A DNA stretch of 64,000 bases from Calothrix sp. C42_A2020_038 (GTDB taxonomy: Bacteria > Cyanobacteriota > Cyanobacteriia > Cyanobacteriales > Nostocaceae). The position numbers and the translations under genes are program-made. Numbering within the stretch: the stretch's first letter is position 1; each line of letters opens with the position of its first letter. The DNA lies in contig JACYLQ010000011.1 of the NCBI GenBank assembly GCA_015272395.1, positions 1 to 64,000 of the forward strand. The letters are read 5' to 3'. Below, piece after piece: positions 44,857 through 54,771 of the stretch. The notes beneath the pieces were generated by a model that saw nothing but the letters and a program-made list of their open reading frames with translations, searched no databases and had not been told where the DNA came from.

Positions 44857-45348
44857 ATGGCTTCAACATATTCATTTGACATTGTGAGTGATTTTGACAG
44901 GCAAGAATTGGTCAATGCAATAGACCAAGTTGTACGAGATGTCAAAAGTCGTTACGACCTTAAGGATACAAATACAACTGTTGAGTTAGGTGAGCAAAGT
45001 ATCACTATTAATACTGATAGTGAATTTACCTTAGAAACAGTACAAGGTATTCTGCGGGAAAAAGCTGCAAAGCGCAATTTATCACAAAAAATCTTTGAGT
45101 TTGGTAAAATTGAATCCGCAAGTGGTAACCGTGTTCGTCAGGAAGTAACCCTTAAAAAGGGTATAAGCCAAGAAATCGGCAAACAGATATCTAAGTTAAT
45201 TCGTGACGAATTCAAGAAAGTTCAAGCATCGATTCAAGGTGATGCTGTACGTGTCAGTGCTAAAAGTAAAGATGATTTACAAACTGTGATTACCAGACTT
45301 AAGCAGGAAGATTATCCCGTTGCTTTGCAGTTTACAAATTATCGCTAG
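44857..45348 (+). CDS. YajQ family nucleotide-binding protein
   Basis: The 163-residue protein starts [20 protein letters not shown] and continues [14 protein letters not shown] and [20 protein letters not shown], a full-length YajQ (DUF520) with two ferredoxin-like domains. Homologues bind cyclic di-GMP or RNA/tRNA and interact with regulators. It follows the MAPEG gene by 82 bases, on the same strand but separated by the long hairpin. In the cytosol. Role here unknown. Confidence 0.95.
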   Translation: MASTYSFDIVSDFDRQELVNAIDQVVRDVKSRYDLKDTNTTVELGEQSITINTDSEFTLETVQGILREKAAKRNLSQKIFEFGKIESASGNRVRQEVTLKKGISQEIGKQISKLIRDEFKKVQASIQGDAVRVSAKSKDDLQTVITRLKQEDYPVALQFTNYR

Positions 45349-45388
45349 GTTTGATTCTCCAAGGAAAGCATATTATGCCTTACCTACT

Positions 45389-45841
45389 CTAATAGTTTGG
45401 CATATTTACCTTATCTCCCGTTATTTTAAATTCGTTGACAAAAAAAGTTGCCGTTTCTGCTTCATGCGATTGTCCTGTTTGTATAATTTTAACCTTACCA
45501 GTCAAAACCACCTTCTGCTCAGATTGGTAATACTCGGCTTTTTCTGCAGTCGCTGTGATTTTTTGCAGCTCGCATCTAAACTCTACATCCCCTAACCACG
45601 TAATTACATCATGTCGTGTTAATACTGTTGCTGGTTCTACTATGACATTTATGGAAACTGCCTGGTTGGCTGGAGTTTGAATTGTGTTAACAGTCGGCGC
45701 CTGATTTTCTAAAGTTTGAGCATAAATACTGTTGGCAGTTGCATGTAGCAAAACTACATAAGTCAAAACTCCTGGTAGTAAAAATGATAAATGCAGGCGC
45801 CGTAGCCATGCAAAGTTATTGAACCCATACTTCTCGAACAT
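45389..45841 (-). CDS. Exported LptA/OstA-like protein
   Basis: From the ATG at 45841 the protein begins FEKYGFNNFAWLRRLHLSFL and a hydrophobic segment ending NSIYAQ, a signal peptide. The open frame upstream to 45931 adds 30 residues that would bury the signal. After a Thr/Asn/Pro-rich linker comes VITWLGDVEFRCELQKITAT, then AEYYQSEQKVVLTGKVKIIQ and HEAETATFFVNEFKITGD, the strand-turn ladder of OstA/LptA-like LPS-transport proteins. Only about 75 residues of ladder are present, shorter than LptA. A periplasmic bridge or accessory role is inferred. Confidence 0.7.
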   Translation of the reverse strand: MFEKYGFNNFAWLRRLHLSFLLPGVLTYVVLLHATANSIYAQTLENQAPTVNTIQTPANQAVSINVIVEPATVLTRHDVITWLGDVEFRCELQKITATAEKAEYYQSEQKVVLTGKVKIIQTGQSHEAETATFFVNEFKITGDKVNMPNY

Positions 45842-46570
45842 TTTAGCTTCTCGTGATTTACCAGAAATATAACTGCAACATCTTGGCACGACATCTCGGT
45901 TAATGACCACGTTTTGCCAAAATGCCAACACAATAACTGTACAAGCTGCACCTCTAAAATATTCAGATTGATTTCAGGCGCCCATTTTTTAAGAAACCCA
46001 GTGTCTTAAAGAAGTTGAAAAGATTAGATATAAAATACTAAATAAAACTCAAGTACATATTATCTATGAAGTTAAAAACATGCATATAATTTCAATATTT
46101 AGTATTTGAATATACACAGTATTTATGATTTTATTTGGTTTCAGTTAATTTTGAAAATATTAGTGTAAATAATTTGACTGACTAAACAAATGAATTCGGG
46201 ACAAAAAATAGTATAAATACAGAGTAATAGTTTTAACAAGTATGTATGAATACTAGTGTTAAGTGTATTATCTTGAGCAGAAGATTTCATGCACATGAAA
46301 CATCTTCAAATAGTTTTATAGTAAACTCAATTATGGTATATATTGATTACCTACGATTGATGATCTAGCTTGAAAAAGTCAGAAAAATATTAAGAATAAT
46401 TTTATTGTTGGATACACCTACTATCTAGCAAATTTATTTTTCCCTATTAATAGCGTTATGACCTAGTTGGGTTGTATAGGTTCATTACGACAATTGATGT
46501 GTTCGTAGGTGTTTAGGAATACATACTGAAAGTTTTTAGTCCATGTATAAAATAATTTGGTTGTGTTGCC
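45842..46570. other. Gene-free AT-rich spacer
   Basis: Apart from the unlikely N-terminal extension of the LptA-like gene, this 729-base stretch has no gene, repeat or terminator that I can support. One GGCGCC lies at 45978. Confidence 0.5.
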
Positions 46571-47782
46571 ATGAATAAGACTACTTTAAATCAGGGTCAA
46601 TTGAACACAATTAACCTCGGTAGGCAAAAATTTTTTCAACCTATAGAACACCTATCATTTTTACGAAAAATTTCTCAAGATTATGTTAATGGGAAATTAC
46701 AGGTATTTAGTATTTCGCAGCAGTGGTCAATATATTTTGAGGAAGGGAAGCTGGTATATGTTTGTCAATTAAATCAAATGTGGGATATTTTTGACAAGCA
46801 GTTACAACAGAGAAATCCTCATTTAAAAAATTTAGATAGTCAAGTAATTAACCAATTGAAAGCAATTTTTTCTAGTAGTAATGACGACATTGGTTACTCA
46901 AGTTATTTAGCAATATGCTGGTTAATGGAGCAGCAGTATTTAAATTCTTTGCAAGTGAAACAGCTAATTGAGGAATTAGCGATCGAAGTTATGGAGTCAT
47001 TTTTAAAGCTGCGAGATGGAATTTATGAACTACTGCCCAACAGTTTTTTGGATGATTTGCCGAAATTCACTTATATTGATATTTCTACCATAGCTAAACT
47101 TTGCCAACAACGGTCGCACAAAGCAGGTAAATTTATTCGTTCTGGTAGCAGTTATGTATTTTCTGACTCAAGTGAACCTGAACCTGTTAACCAAAATAAG
47201 CAACTATTACCTAATGAGCCAGATCTAAGTAATAGCTCTCAAGAGATTTATCAGCATAATCGAACAACAGTAACTTCTGTTAAGCAAGTTAATAATTATA
47301 TTAATCCAGACATTAATACAACAACCAAAACACATATAAAAGAAGTTGACCGTATTGAGACAGAATTAAAGGCGCCAGTAAAGGAAGTTAGTTCAAAGCA
47401 GGGGCAAATTTATAAGGTCATGTGTATTGATGATAGTCCAACAATACTTAAAGCGGTGAGAGGGTTTTTAGATGAAGAGTTATTTCAGGTTGTAGGGCTT
47501 ACTGATCCACTCAAGGCATTAATGCAAATTCTTCGTATAAAACCAGACGTTATTCTACTTGATATTTCAATGCCAAATTTGGATGGCTATGAACTTTGCT
47601 CTTTGATACGTAAGCATCCAGAATTTCGACAAACACCAGTAATAATGGTTACTGGCAAGACCGGATTTATCGACAAAGCGCGCGCGAAACTAGTAAAAGC
47701 ATCAGGATATTTAACCAAACCCTTTAGCCAAGCTGAATTGATAAAAATAGTATTTCAACAAATTGCCTGCTTGAATATATAA
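46571..47782 (+). CDS. PatA/PixG-type response regulator (PATAN domain plus receiver)
   Basis: Residues 15-190 form a PATAN (DUF4388-like) domain: FFQPIEHLSFLRKISQDYVN, then GKLQVFSISQQWSIYFEEGK and WLMEQQYLNSLQVKQLIEEL. A Ser/Asn/Thr-rich linker follows, then a C-terminal receiver: VMCIDDSPTILKAVRGFLD (acidic pair), VILLDISMPNLDGYELC with phospho-acceptor Asp about 341, VTGKTGF and the GYLTKPF lysine. PatA itself affects heterocyst patterning, and relatives control motility. Usually a CheY-, CheW- and CheA-like cluster follows; here the gene is alone. Output is therefore likely protein-protein, not DNA binding. Confidence 0.9.
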   Translation: MNKTTLNQGQLNTINLGRQKFFQPIEHLSFLRKISQDYVNGKLQVFSISQQWSIYFEEGKLVYVCQLNQMWDIFDKQLQQRNPHLKNLDSQVINQLKAIFSSSNDDIGYSSYLAICWLMEQQYLNSLQVKQLIEELAIEVMESFLKLRDGIYELLPNSFLDDLPKFTYIDISTIAKLCQQRSHKAGKFIRSGSSYVFSDSSEPEPVNQNKQLLPNEPDLSNSSQEIYQHNRTTVTSVKQVNNYINPDINTTTKTHIKEVDRIETELKAPVKEVSSKQGQIYKVMCIDDSPTILKAVRGFLDEELFQVVGLTDPLKALMQILRIKPDVILLDISMPNLDGYELCSLIRKHPEFRQTPVIMVTGKTGFIDKARAKLVKASGYLTKPFSQAELIKIVFQQIACLNI

Positions 47783-48383
47783 GCATACAGTTTTGCTCAT
47801 ACGCCCTCGATGGCATTGATAATTAGGGTACGTAAACAAGTTTTTCTCTTTCCAAGCTAAATTCTCAGATAAATCAATGTTTAGATAAAGTTAACAATTC
47901 TCAGATAGTTTAAGTGTATTTTAGAAAACGTGACTTTAGTCATGTTGATTGATGACTAAAGTCTATGGAGTTAGGTCAAATTTTTGAGTTAGGCTACTTG
48001 ATGAAGTTGGTTTAAAATCAAGACATACGGATATATAAGGTTTCTGAAAGATATCGAGTCAGTTGATTAACACATCCGTTATTTTCTGACTATAAGGGTT
48101 CTTACCCCTTTTTAACGTCAGTTCGACGGATCTAAAAAACTCCTCTGGTAAACCCCTCCCCTGCAAGGTCTTAGGCTTTGAAATACCTATTTTTCGTTGA
48201 AAATGGGAAATATATCCGCCCCTCTCCCTCCGCCTCTCTTGAGGAGTTGGGGAAAGGTTCGTCGAACTCAGGTCTTTTGAGAGTGGATAATCTTTTCAGG
48301 TACCTGTTTATTGAGAAGGCTAATGATTTATTGAAACCAACTTAATCGGTAGAACCCCCGGCTAAATTAAGGTACGTGGCGTG
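47783..48383. other. Spacer with a degenerate palindromic element
   Basis: No gene before the small peptide at 48384. Between 48118 and 48270, TCAGTTCGACGGATC at the left faces GGTTCGTCGAACTCA at the right (imperfect complements). They enclose C-rich and G-rich stretches such as CCCCTCTCCC. This looks like a MITE-like or degraded palindromic repeat. Confidence 0.5.
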
Positions 48384-48557
48384 ATGAATCTTGATTATAA
48401 AATTGGGCTAATAGTCATATTCGTAACAGCTTTATGTATAACGATTCCAAAATCATTTCATGCTGCGATCGCAAGTGATCGTTTATGTCCAATAGTAGAG
48501 GAACCAAGTAATAAGCAAGTATATTATTCTCAAAACTTTGCTCTCGAAACTCAGTAA
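48384..48557 (+). CDS. Small putative exported peptide (57 residues)
   Basis: ATG at 48384 opens MNLDYKIGLIVIFVTALCIT, a signal-like segment ending FHAAIA, then a short polar part with one Cys (SDRLCPIVEEPSNKQ). The stop at 48555 is followed five bases later by a strong terminator. The gene includes one of only two HIP1 octamers in the window (48465-48472). A single long-lived frame with signal logic and terminator supports it, but no homologue is known to me and the ribosome site is weak. Confidence 0.5.
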   Translation: MNLDYKIGLIVIFVTALCITIPKSFHAAIASDRLCPIVEEPSNKQVYYSQNFALETQ

Positions 48558-48561
48558 CAGA

Positions 48562-48594
48562 AAGGGAAAAGGTTTTACCTATTCCTTTTCCCTT
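48562..48594. terminator. Bidirectional terminator
   Basis: AAGGGAAAAGG pairs perfectly with CCTTTTCCCTT across an 11-base loop. It lies between the convergent small peptide gene and the BioD/DRTGG gene. It has a modest T-run on either side. Confidence 0.78.
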
Positions 48595-48605
48595 AATTCT
48601 TCCAG

Positions 48606-49700
48606 CTATGATAAAGCTGCTGCCGGAGTTAAGCCCAACGATGACAGCAGGCGATTAACATCGAAATGTTGAGCCATTAATTGGCGAATACATTCAACTT
48701 TAATCGGTTCATGAACGCGCACCTGTCCAAAAGCTTTATCAACAATTTCCACAGTTGTTAACGTATCTAAATCTACTGATAAAATAGGTATTTCAAGTTC
48801 TTCCGCACGATTCAGAATAAAATCTGGGGGTGGTAGCTGTCCTGTAAGAATAAGACATTGAGTTGAAGTCTCCAGGGCTGCCTGCTGTATTTCTACACGG
48901 TCTCCACCTGTAACGACAGCCATATTGCGACGCTTGCGGAAATACCTAACAGCGGAATTGACGTTCATAGCCCCAATTGCTAAACTCTCAACCATCAAAT
49001 CTAAACGGTCGCTTCTGCACAAGACTTGAGCATTCAGTTGATTGACTAGTTCTTTAACACTGACGCTGCGTAACAAGTCGTTTTTAGGTAGAACCCCTAG
49101 TACAGGAATTGAGATAGCTTCTAAATAAGCGCGAATTGTTGTATCTACTACTTGAAGTTGGGGACTCGGAATATCGTTGATCACAACACCAACTAAGCGA
49201 TTTCCGATACGCTGCTTGGCACAAATTAGCGACTCCACTAAAAGTAGTGAACTATAGCGGCAGACTAATAGTATTTTTGCATCAACAGCTTCTGCAATAG
49301 AAATCAAAGACATATCGAACAAACTACCTTCATCCAGACTACCTGCTCCTTCGAGCAATACTAAGTCTCCTGCTTGCAATTTTGAATATTGCTCGATCAG
49401 CGACTGTTTATAATTCAATTTATCTTCGCCACGCAGGCGTTTCTTTACAGCTAACTCGTCTAAAGCAAGCAAGGTTGGCGCCAGACGATTTACAGACAGA
49501 TTTAGACTAGAGCCAATAAACTCAACATCTTCCTCCACCAAGCTACCTTCCGATTCACTTAAACAGGTGCCCAGAGGTTTGCCATAAGCGATATCAAGTC
49601 CTTTTTGAATTAGCTGATCTGATAAACCTAAAACTGTTGTTGATTTACCGCTGTAAGCCTCAGTAGAACCTACTAGCAAGTATTTAGGGGATTTTGGCAT
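48606..49700 (-). CDS. BioD-like P-loop protein with DRTGG domain (phosphotransacetylase-family)
   Basis: The 364-residue protein starts KYLLVGSTEAYSGKSTTVLG, a deviant Walker A of the dethiobiotin-synthetase (BioD/CobB) class, and LVLLEGAGSLDEG supplies the switch region. From about 215, a DRTGG domain follows: VLCRSDRLDLMVESLAIGAM and RNMAVVTGGDRVEIQQAAL. This is the arrangement annotated as phosphotransacetylase family in cyanobacteria, without the acetyltransferase domain itself. It is likely regulatory or nucleotide-sensing. EbsA lies 290 bases upstream on the same strand. Confidence 0.85.
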   Translation of the reverse strand: MPKSPKYLLVGSTEAYSGKSTTVLGLSDQLIQKGLDIAYGKPLGTCLSESEGSLVEEDVEFIGSSLNLSVNRLAPTLLALDELAVKKRLRGEDKLNYKQSLIEQYSKLQAGDLVLLEGAGSLDEGSLFDMSLISIAEAVDAKILLVCRYSSLLLVESLICAKQRIGNRLVGVVINDIPSPQLQVVDTTIRAYLEAISIPVLGVLPKNDLLRSVSVKELVNQLNAQVLCRSDRLDLMVESLAIGAMNVNSAVRYFRKRRNMAVVTGGDRVEIQQAALETSTQCLILTGQLPPPDFILNRAEELEIPILSVDLDTLTTVEIVDKAFGQVRVHEPIKVECIRQLMAQHFDVNRLLSSLGLTPAAALS

Positions 49701-49990
49701 TTGGCACTCCTAATGTGATTCCAGAACGTAGCAGAGAGCGCTTTTGAAAAAGAGGGCAATAGGCACAGACTTAGGAATTGCAGCAAACACAAGCGCAAGC
49801 TGCTGACATCATTCTCAATGTAAGTGCATATCAATTTTATGTCTAACTACGCTTTTAAAGTTGTTACCCGCTCTGTCTATCTACATGGTCTGCAACCGCT
49901 CACCACATGGAAATTAATTACCAATTCTGGGTTTATATCGCCAAAATTTCCAATAAATCGCAAATCAGGCTAAATAATCAGCATTTATTC

Positions 49991-50371
49991 TTAATTAGAT
50001 TCATCTAGACGAAGTAATTTGCGGTAAAAAGGCTGGGAAAAGTCAGTTATACGGTTACGTTTGTAACTTTCCAATAATTCAATCAAATAATTAACAAACT
50101 CGAAACTAGCTGTCATAAATTCATAGCTCAGTTCCGCATTACCATCAAACTGTATCCGGCAACGTGTTAAATCTGAAGGTAAGCTTGCAACATTCCAGGT
50201 TGCAACAAAAGGAACTCCATCACCCCCCTCTATTTTGCGCTCTCCCTCCAAAACTCCTTTTTGGTAGAGGCTAATAGCATAAGGTAAAAAATTACGCTTT
50301 GGACCCTGAACATAAGGCATGTAGACGCTTGCTTGCTGTTGCGTAGCAGGCTGAAGATTATCAATTGCCAT
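49991..50371 (-). CDS. ebsA: EbsA-like type IV pilus/biofilm protein
   Basis: The 126-residue protein begins MAIDNLQPATQQQASVYMPY and has LPYAISLYQKGVLEGERKIE and LTRCRIQFDGNAELSYEFM. This is the EbsA pattern known from Synechococcus elongatus, where it is needed for type IV pilus assembly and biofilm self-suppression. It is soluble with mixed alpha/beta predicted. The start ATG at 50371 has an AGGAAG ribosome site. The symbol rests on recalled family features, not a search. No other pilus genes are nearby. The 50372-50708 space has no feature. Confidence 0.72.
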   Translation of the reverse strand: MAIDNLQPATQQQASVYMPYVQGPKRNFLPYAISLYQKGVLEGERKIEGGDGVPFVATWNVASLPSDLTRCRIQFDGNAELSYEFMTASFEFVNYLIELLESYKRNRITDFSQPFYRKLLRLDESN

Positions 50372-50708
50372 ACTTAATCTTCCTTTGATGATGAATTAAC
50401 GAGTTTTGGTTTAGTTAGTCTTAGTATTCCCAGAAATGCCTAATTAATCACACAAAACCACGAGCAGGGGAGGGCGGTAATCAAAGCAACTACAAGAAAT
50501 GTGAAAATGTCGGGTACAATAGGGCTGCACTTGCTTTTAAGCAGAAGCTGTAAACAACGGTGCCAAAAATCTCTGCTCACTAGAGTAGTAGATACAGTCT
50601 TTGAATTTCTCAATCAGTGAGATTTACAAGGGTTACACAGTTGGCACTACTGCTTACCAACTTGCTTTACAGGTGTAGACAAGTACTGGTGGTTGATAAG
50701 AGTGGCTT

Positions 50709-52124
50709 ATGCCAGCAGCGAATTCCTGGTCCGATAACGATTCTTACAGCGAGTTTGATCCGCTGAATTCCTTGTTATCTGAATTAACAGTAGACGAGGA
50801 TTCTGTGGAAGAGATAAATCATACCCTGTCTCTTCCATCCCGATTTAAAAATCGAAGACGCAAAGCTGCTATCGCCTTAACTATAGTTTGGAGTAGCACG
50901 ATTGCGCTGCATTTAGCTTCTTGGGGCTATTTGTTTGTGCTGGGATTGTCTACTATTGTGGGGCTTCATGCTCTTGTAGTAGTTTTTGCCAGACCTAGAA
51001 TTTATCCAGAAGCAATTCAAGGTGAATTACCTTTTATTTCTTTGCTAGTAGCAGCAAAGAATGAAGAAGCTGTTATTGGTAACCTCGCCAAAAATCTTTG
51101 TAGCTTGAAGTATCCTCAAGATCAATACGAAGTTTGGATTGTTGACGATAATAGCAGCGATAATACTCTCTCTGTATTATCCAAAGTCGCAAAAGAATAC
51201 AGCAATTTAAAGATTTTGCGACGTTCCCCTGATGCAACTGGTGGAAAATCCGGCGCCCTCAACCAAGTTTTGCCACTAACCAAAGGCGAAATTATTGCTG
51301 TGTTTGATGCCGATGCCCAAGTTGACCCTGATTTACTTACCCATGTAGTACCAATATTTCAACGTAAACAAGTTGGTGCAGTCCAGGTAAGGAAAGCAAT
51401 AGCCAACAGCAAAGATAATTTTTGGACTCAGGGACAAGCAGCTGAAATGGCTCTTGATACTTTCTTGCAGTCGCATCGAAGTGCGATTGGTGGAATTGGA
51501 GAACTGCGAGGCAACGGTCAATTTGTTCGTCGTCAAGCATTAAATCGTTGTGGTGGTTGGAATGAAGAAACTATTACTGACGATTTAGATTTAACTTTAC
51601 GATTACATCTTGATAAATGGGATATTGAATGCGTCTTTGACCCATCAGTAAAAGAGGAAGGTGTCACCAGCGCTTTAGCACTTTGGCACCAGCGCAACCG
51701 ATGGGCAGAAGGTGGATACCAAAGATATCTAGATTACTGGGATTTGCTTTTTCGGAATCGTCTTGGCACCCGCAAAACCCTAGATATGTTGGTATTTATG
51801 TTGACGATGTATATTTTTCCCACAGCAGCAGTACCGGATTTATTTATGGCGGCAATTCGCCATCGTCCACCGATGTTTGCTCCAGTTACGAGCATTGTGG
51901 TCAGCATGTCGATGACGGGAATGTTCGCTGGATTATCACGAATACGTAAAGATAAAAAATTTAGAATCTCCTCGTATTTATTAATCTTGCTTCAAACCCT
52001 GCATGGAACTATATATATGCTCCACTGGTTCTTTGTAATTAGTAGCGCCGCTGCGCGTATGTCAGTAAGACCTAAAAGGTTAAAGTGGGTAAAAACAGTA
52101 CACCAAGGAAAGGTCAATAGTTAA
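50709..52124 (+). CDS. Membrane glycosyltransferase family 2
   Basis: Two hydrophobic segments near residues 55-95 precede the GT-A domain: PFISLLVAAKNEEAVIGNL, VWIVDDNSSDNTLSVLS, EIIAVFDADAQVDPDLL (DxD) and the TDDLDLTLRL acidic motif. The processive signature QRNRWAEGG (QxxRW, about 324-332) follows. C-terminal membrane spans (LDMLVFMLTMYIFPTAAVP and YLLILLQTLHGTIYML) complete a cellulose-synthase-like architecture. It likely makes or extends an exopolysaccharide at the inner membrane. It starts 337 bases after, and divergently from, ebsA. Confidence 0.92.
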   Translation: MPAANSWSDNDSYSEFDPLNSLLSELTVDEDSVEEINHTLSLPSRFKNRRRKAAIALTIVWSSTIALHLASWGYLFVLGLSTIVGLHALVVVFARPRIYPEAIQGELPFISLLVAAKNEEAVIGNLAKNLCSLKYPQDQYEVWIVDDNSSDNTLSVLSKVAKEYSNLKILRRSPDATGGKSGALNQVLPLTKGEIIAVFDADAQVDPDLLTHVVPIFQRKQVGAVQVRKAIANSKDNFWTQGQAAEMALDTFLQSHRSAIGGIGELRGNGQFVRRQALNRCGGWNEETITDDLDLTLRLHLDKWDIECVFDPSVKEEGVTSALALWHQRNRWAEGGYQRYLDYWDLLFRNRLGTRKTLDMLVFMLTMYIFPTAAVPDLFMAAIRHRPPMFAPVTSIVVSMSMTGMFAGLSRIRKDKKFRISSYLLILLQTLHGTIYMLHWFFVISSAAARMSVRPKRLKWVKTVHQGKVNS

Positions 52125-52423
52125 TTTCAGGCAAAAGTAAAAAGTAAAAAGGCAAAAATAAAGCTTATTTTACGAGCCGATTAGTTCATTACAAAAAAGG
52201 CAGAGGGCAGATGGCAGAAGGAAATAAAGTATCAATAAAAACTTTAGTTCTGGGTTTAAAGCCAGGTTGAAATCAATAATTATACTGAGACTACTTGCAG
52301 CTAGGTATAAAACTTCCTTGTTTCAACCCCACTATGAGTAAGAGTGGGTATATAAATGCCCTCTGCCTAAGCGCATAGATGCCTTCTAAATGGTCTTGTA
52401 TTAACCACAAACCATAATTTGAA

Positions 52424-54502
52424 TTAATCATCATCACTTTCAACCACATCTATTAAATCAGACGATGCAGCATCACTAAACTCTGCTGCATCTTCGTTAT
52501 AACCAATTATTTGCCCATCAAAAAATTGCGCTAAACGTTCAGCTGCATACCAAACTTTCTCAACATCAGCGTCTGATGTTGTTGGTAAAGCAATGGTAGG
52601 CTGTGTATTTTCTGGAACAATCTCTTGTGCTTCAAGTCTCCCATTTCCGTTTGTTGTATTTACATCAGGTTTCGGTAATGATTCCTTTATGAGTGAAGGT
52701 GGTGTAATATTCGATGACGCATTTTCACTGGGTAAACCGTTTTTTTGGAGATTATTTTGTAAATTATTTTGTAAATTATGATTTTGCGCGATGTGATTTT
52801 GTAAAGTTTCTTTAGTTTGATGTGATGCAGTATTCTGTAGATTATTTGCATCATGGCTAATTAATTTGCCATTACTGGAATTCGATTGAGGAGATTCCAC
52901 CTGCGAAGATTCAATTGTTTTGATTTTGCCAGAATCTTCAGTTACGTAAGTTGGACTTTCTTCTTTGATGCTATGCAAAGTTGAAGAACCAATAATTTCC
53001 AGATTGACAATAATTTCACGATTGAAGGTAGCTTTAAAGGCTTTTGTAATAATCGGTAAATCTTCTTGAACTCGTTTATGCCAAGCTTGCCTGACACCTA
53101 GTCTGGCTGTTTCGGAACGAATATCAATTACATTACACATTTGACGCAGCAACTCACGTCTTGATACAGGTTCGAGATAAGATAGTACTTGCTGCCAAGT
53201 TTGTGTCAAGTCGTTTTGCTGATTGCTAGTTTGCGGTTGATGATTTTGAGTTGATGATTTGTGATTCTTAGCTTGTGGTTCTACTTGTACTTGATGGTTA
53301 TTAGCACTTTGATTTACGGATAACTGATTATTACTATTATTATTGCTTGATGGTTGAGGAGTAAAAACTGTTGCCGTATTAGCAGTATTATTGCTTGGTA
53401 ATATTTGCTGCTGTGCGCAAGGAAGTAAACCAAGTAGTGTTATCTCTAACCACAAACGCGGTTGGCTAGTATTTTTGAGTTGAACTTCGGCGCCTCTCAG
53501 GTGTTGTTGTCCTGTCAAAATCAAGCTAATATCCATGTATTGCGCCAATTCAACAAGCGCTTGCCAAGTTTGTTGTGTACAAGCCACTAAATCACCACGA
53601 TTCTTTGCTGTTTTGGCAATCAGCAAATCTCGGTAAAAACCAGCTAGGTTTTGCAATATAGTTAACGGTTCGCGTCCTCTATCCAAAATTTTGCGGGTAT
53701 ACCCAATCAAAGCTTCAGCATCATTAGCAGTTATAGCTTTGAGCAACAAATACAAATCATGTTCACTAACTGTACCTACTAAATCCCAAACATTGTTAGG
53801 ATTTATTTGCTCAGGCAATAAACTCAATTGGTCAAGTAAACTTTCCGCATCACGTAACCCACCCTGAGACAACTGTGCTACTAATGTAATCGCTTCAGTT
53901 GTGATATTTATGTTTTCTTTGATAGCTATTTCTGTTAAATGAGCTACCATTGATTCTAAAGGAATTCGACGAAAATCAAATCTTTGACAGCGAGAAATAA
54001 TTGTAGGTAAAACTCTTTGCGGGTCAGTTGTAGCAAGAACAAACACAATATGTTTAGGTGGTTCTTCTAATGTTTTCAGTAGCGCATTAAACGCTTGTAC
54101 TGAAAGCATATGACATTCGTCGATAACGTAAACTTTGTAACGACATTGTACTGGTGCGAACTGTGCTTTCTCAATGATGTCGCGGACATTCTCAACACCT
54201 GTGTTACTAGCTGCGTCTATCTCGATTACATCAACAGTGTACCCCTTGGTAATTCCCTGACATACATCACATACACCACAAGGTGTAGCAGTCGGCTTTG
54301 AGCTACTAAGGCAGTTTAAGGATTTGGCGAGAATACGCGCGCTTGAGGTTTTGCCTGTACCTCGTGGTCCAGTAAATAGATACGCAGGCGCAATTCTGGA
54401 TGTGTTGATAGCATTAGTAAGAGTCGTAGCTATAGCTTGCTGCCCCACCAGCTCTGCAAAGCTTTTTGGGCGATACTTGTGGTGTAGGGGTTCGTAAGAC
54501 AT
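52424..54502 (-). CDS. dnaX: DNA polymerase III subunit gamma/tau
   Basis: The clamp-loader ATPase has GPRGTGKTSSARILAKSLNC (Walker A, 45-64), the zinc knuckle Cys 64, 75, 78 and 81, YVIDECHMLSVQAFNALLKT (Walker B/sensor) and LATTDPQRVLPTIISRCQRF. The Walker A block is uninterrupted, so no intein is present there, unlike some cyanobacterial dnaX. The domain III region ends near 370. The tail is Gln/Asn/Ser-rich with a small repeat of LQNN, then a conserved C-terminal helix VEKVWYAAERLAQFFDGQI. The last 16 residues are very acidic. At 692 residues it is within the cyanobacterial range. Confidence 0.95.
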   Translation of the reverse strand: MSYEPLHHKYRPKSFAELVGQQAIATTLTNAINTSRIAPAYLFTGPRGTGKTSSARILAKSLNCLSSSKPTATPCGVCDVCQGITKGYTVDVIEIDAASNTGVENVRDIIEKAQFAPVQCRYKVYVIDECHMLSVQAFNALLKTLEEPPKHIVFVLATTDPQRVLPTIISRCQRFDFRRIPLESMVAHLTEIAIKENINITTEAITLVAQLSQGGLRDAESLLDQLSLLPEQINPNNVWDLVGTVSEHDLYLLLKAITANDAEALIGYTRKILDRGREPLTILQNLAGFYRDLLIAKTAKNRGDLVACTQQTWQALVELAQYMDISLILTGQQHLRGAEVQLKNTSQPRLWLEITLLGLLPCAQQQILPSNNTANTATVFTPQPSSNNNSNNQLSVNQSANNHQVQVEPQAKNHKSSTQNHQPQTSNQQNDLTQTWQQVLSYLEPVSRRELLRQMCNVIDIRSETARLGVRQAWHKRVQEDLPIITKAFKATFNREIIVNLEIIGSSTLHSIKEESPTYVTEDSGKIKTIESSQVESPQSNSSNGKLISHDANNLQNTASHQTKETLQNHIAQNHNLQNNLQNNLQKNGLPSENASSNITPPSLIKESLPKPDVNTTNGNGRLEAQEIVPENTQPTIALPTTSDADVEKVWYAAERLAQFFDGQIIGYNEDAAEFSDAASSDLIDVVESDDD

Positions 54503-54771
54503 GGTATCAGTGATTTCAATGCCAAAAAGGCGACTAAATTACACAAGTGCCCACGGTGGGACTATCTGGGAATATATATTTTAAGCAAAGGCGGGTACAA
54601 AAATTTCGACTCTAAAATATTTTTCTATATCTAATAAAATTTAAATATTGTATAAATTATTTAAAATAACCAAAATTCCGCCTTTAGATTTTATTTAATT
54701 GATACACCCTATTAGTGCGGCCCCATCGCTACAATCTTAGGGTACACACCAACAAGTAAAGGTGCATGTAG

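Noticed and set aside
45320-45595. 91-codon frame overlapping the YajQ end and the LptA-like gene
   Set aside because: It is antisense to the LptA-like gene and has no coding pattern.
52424-54502. Intein in dnaX
   Set aside because: The Walker A block and its surroundings are continuous with no intein splicing motifs.
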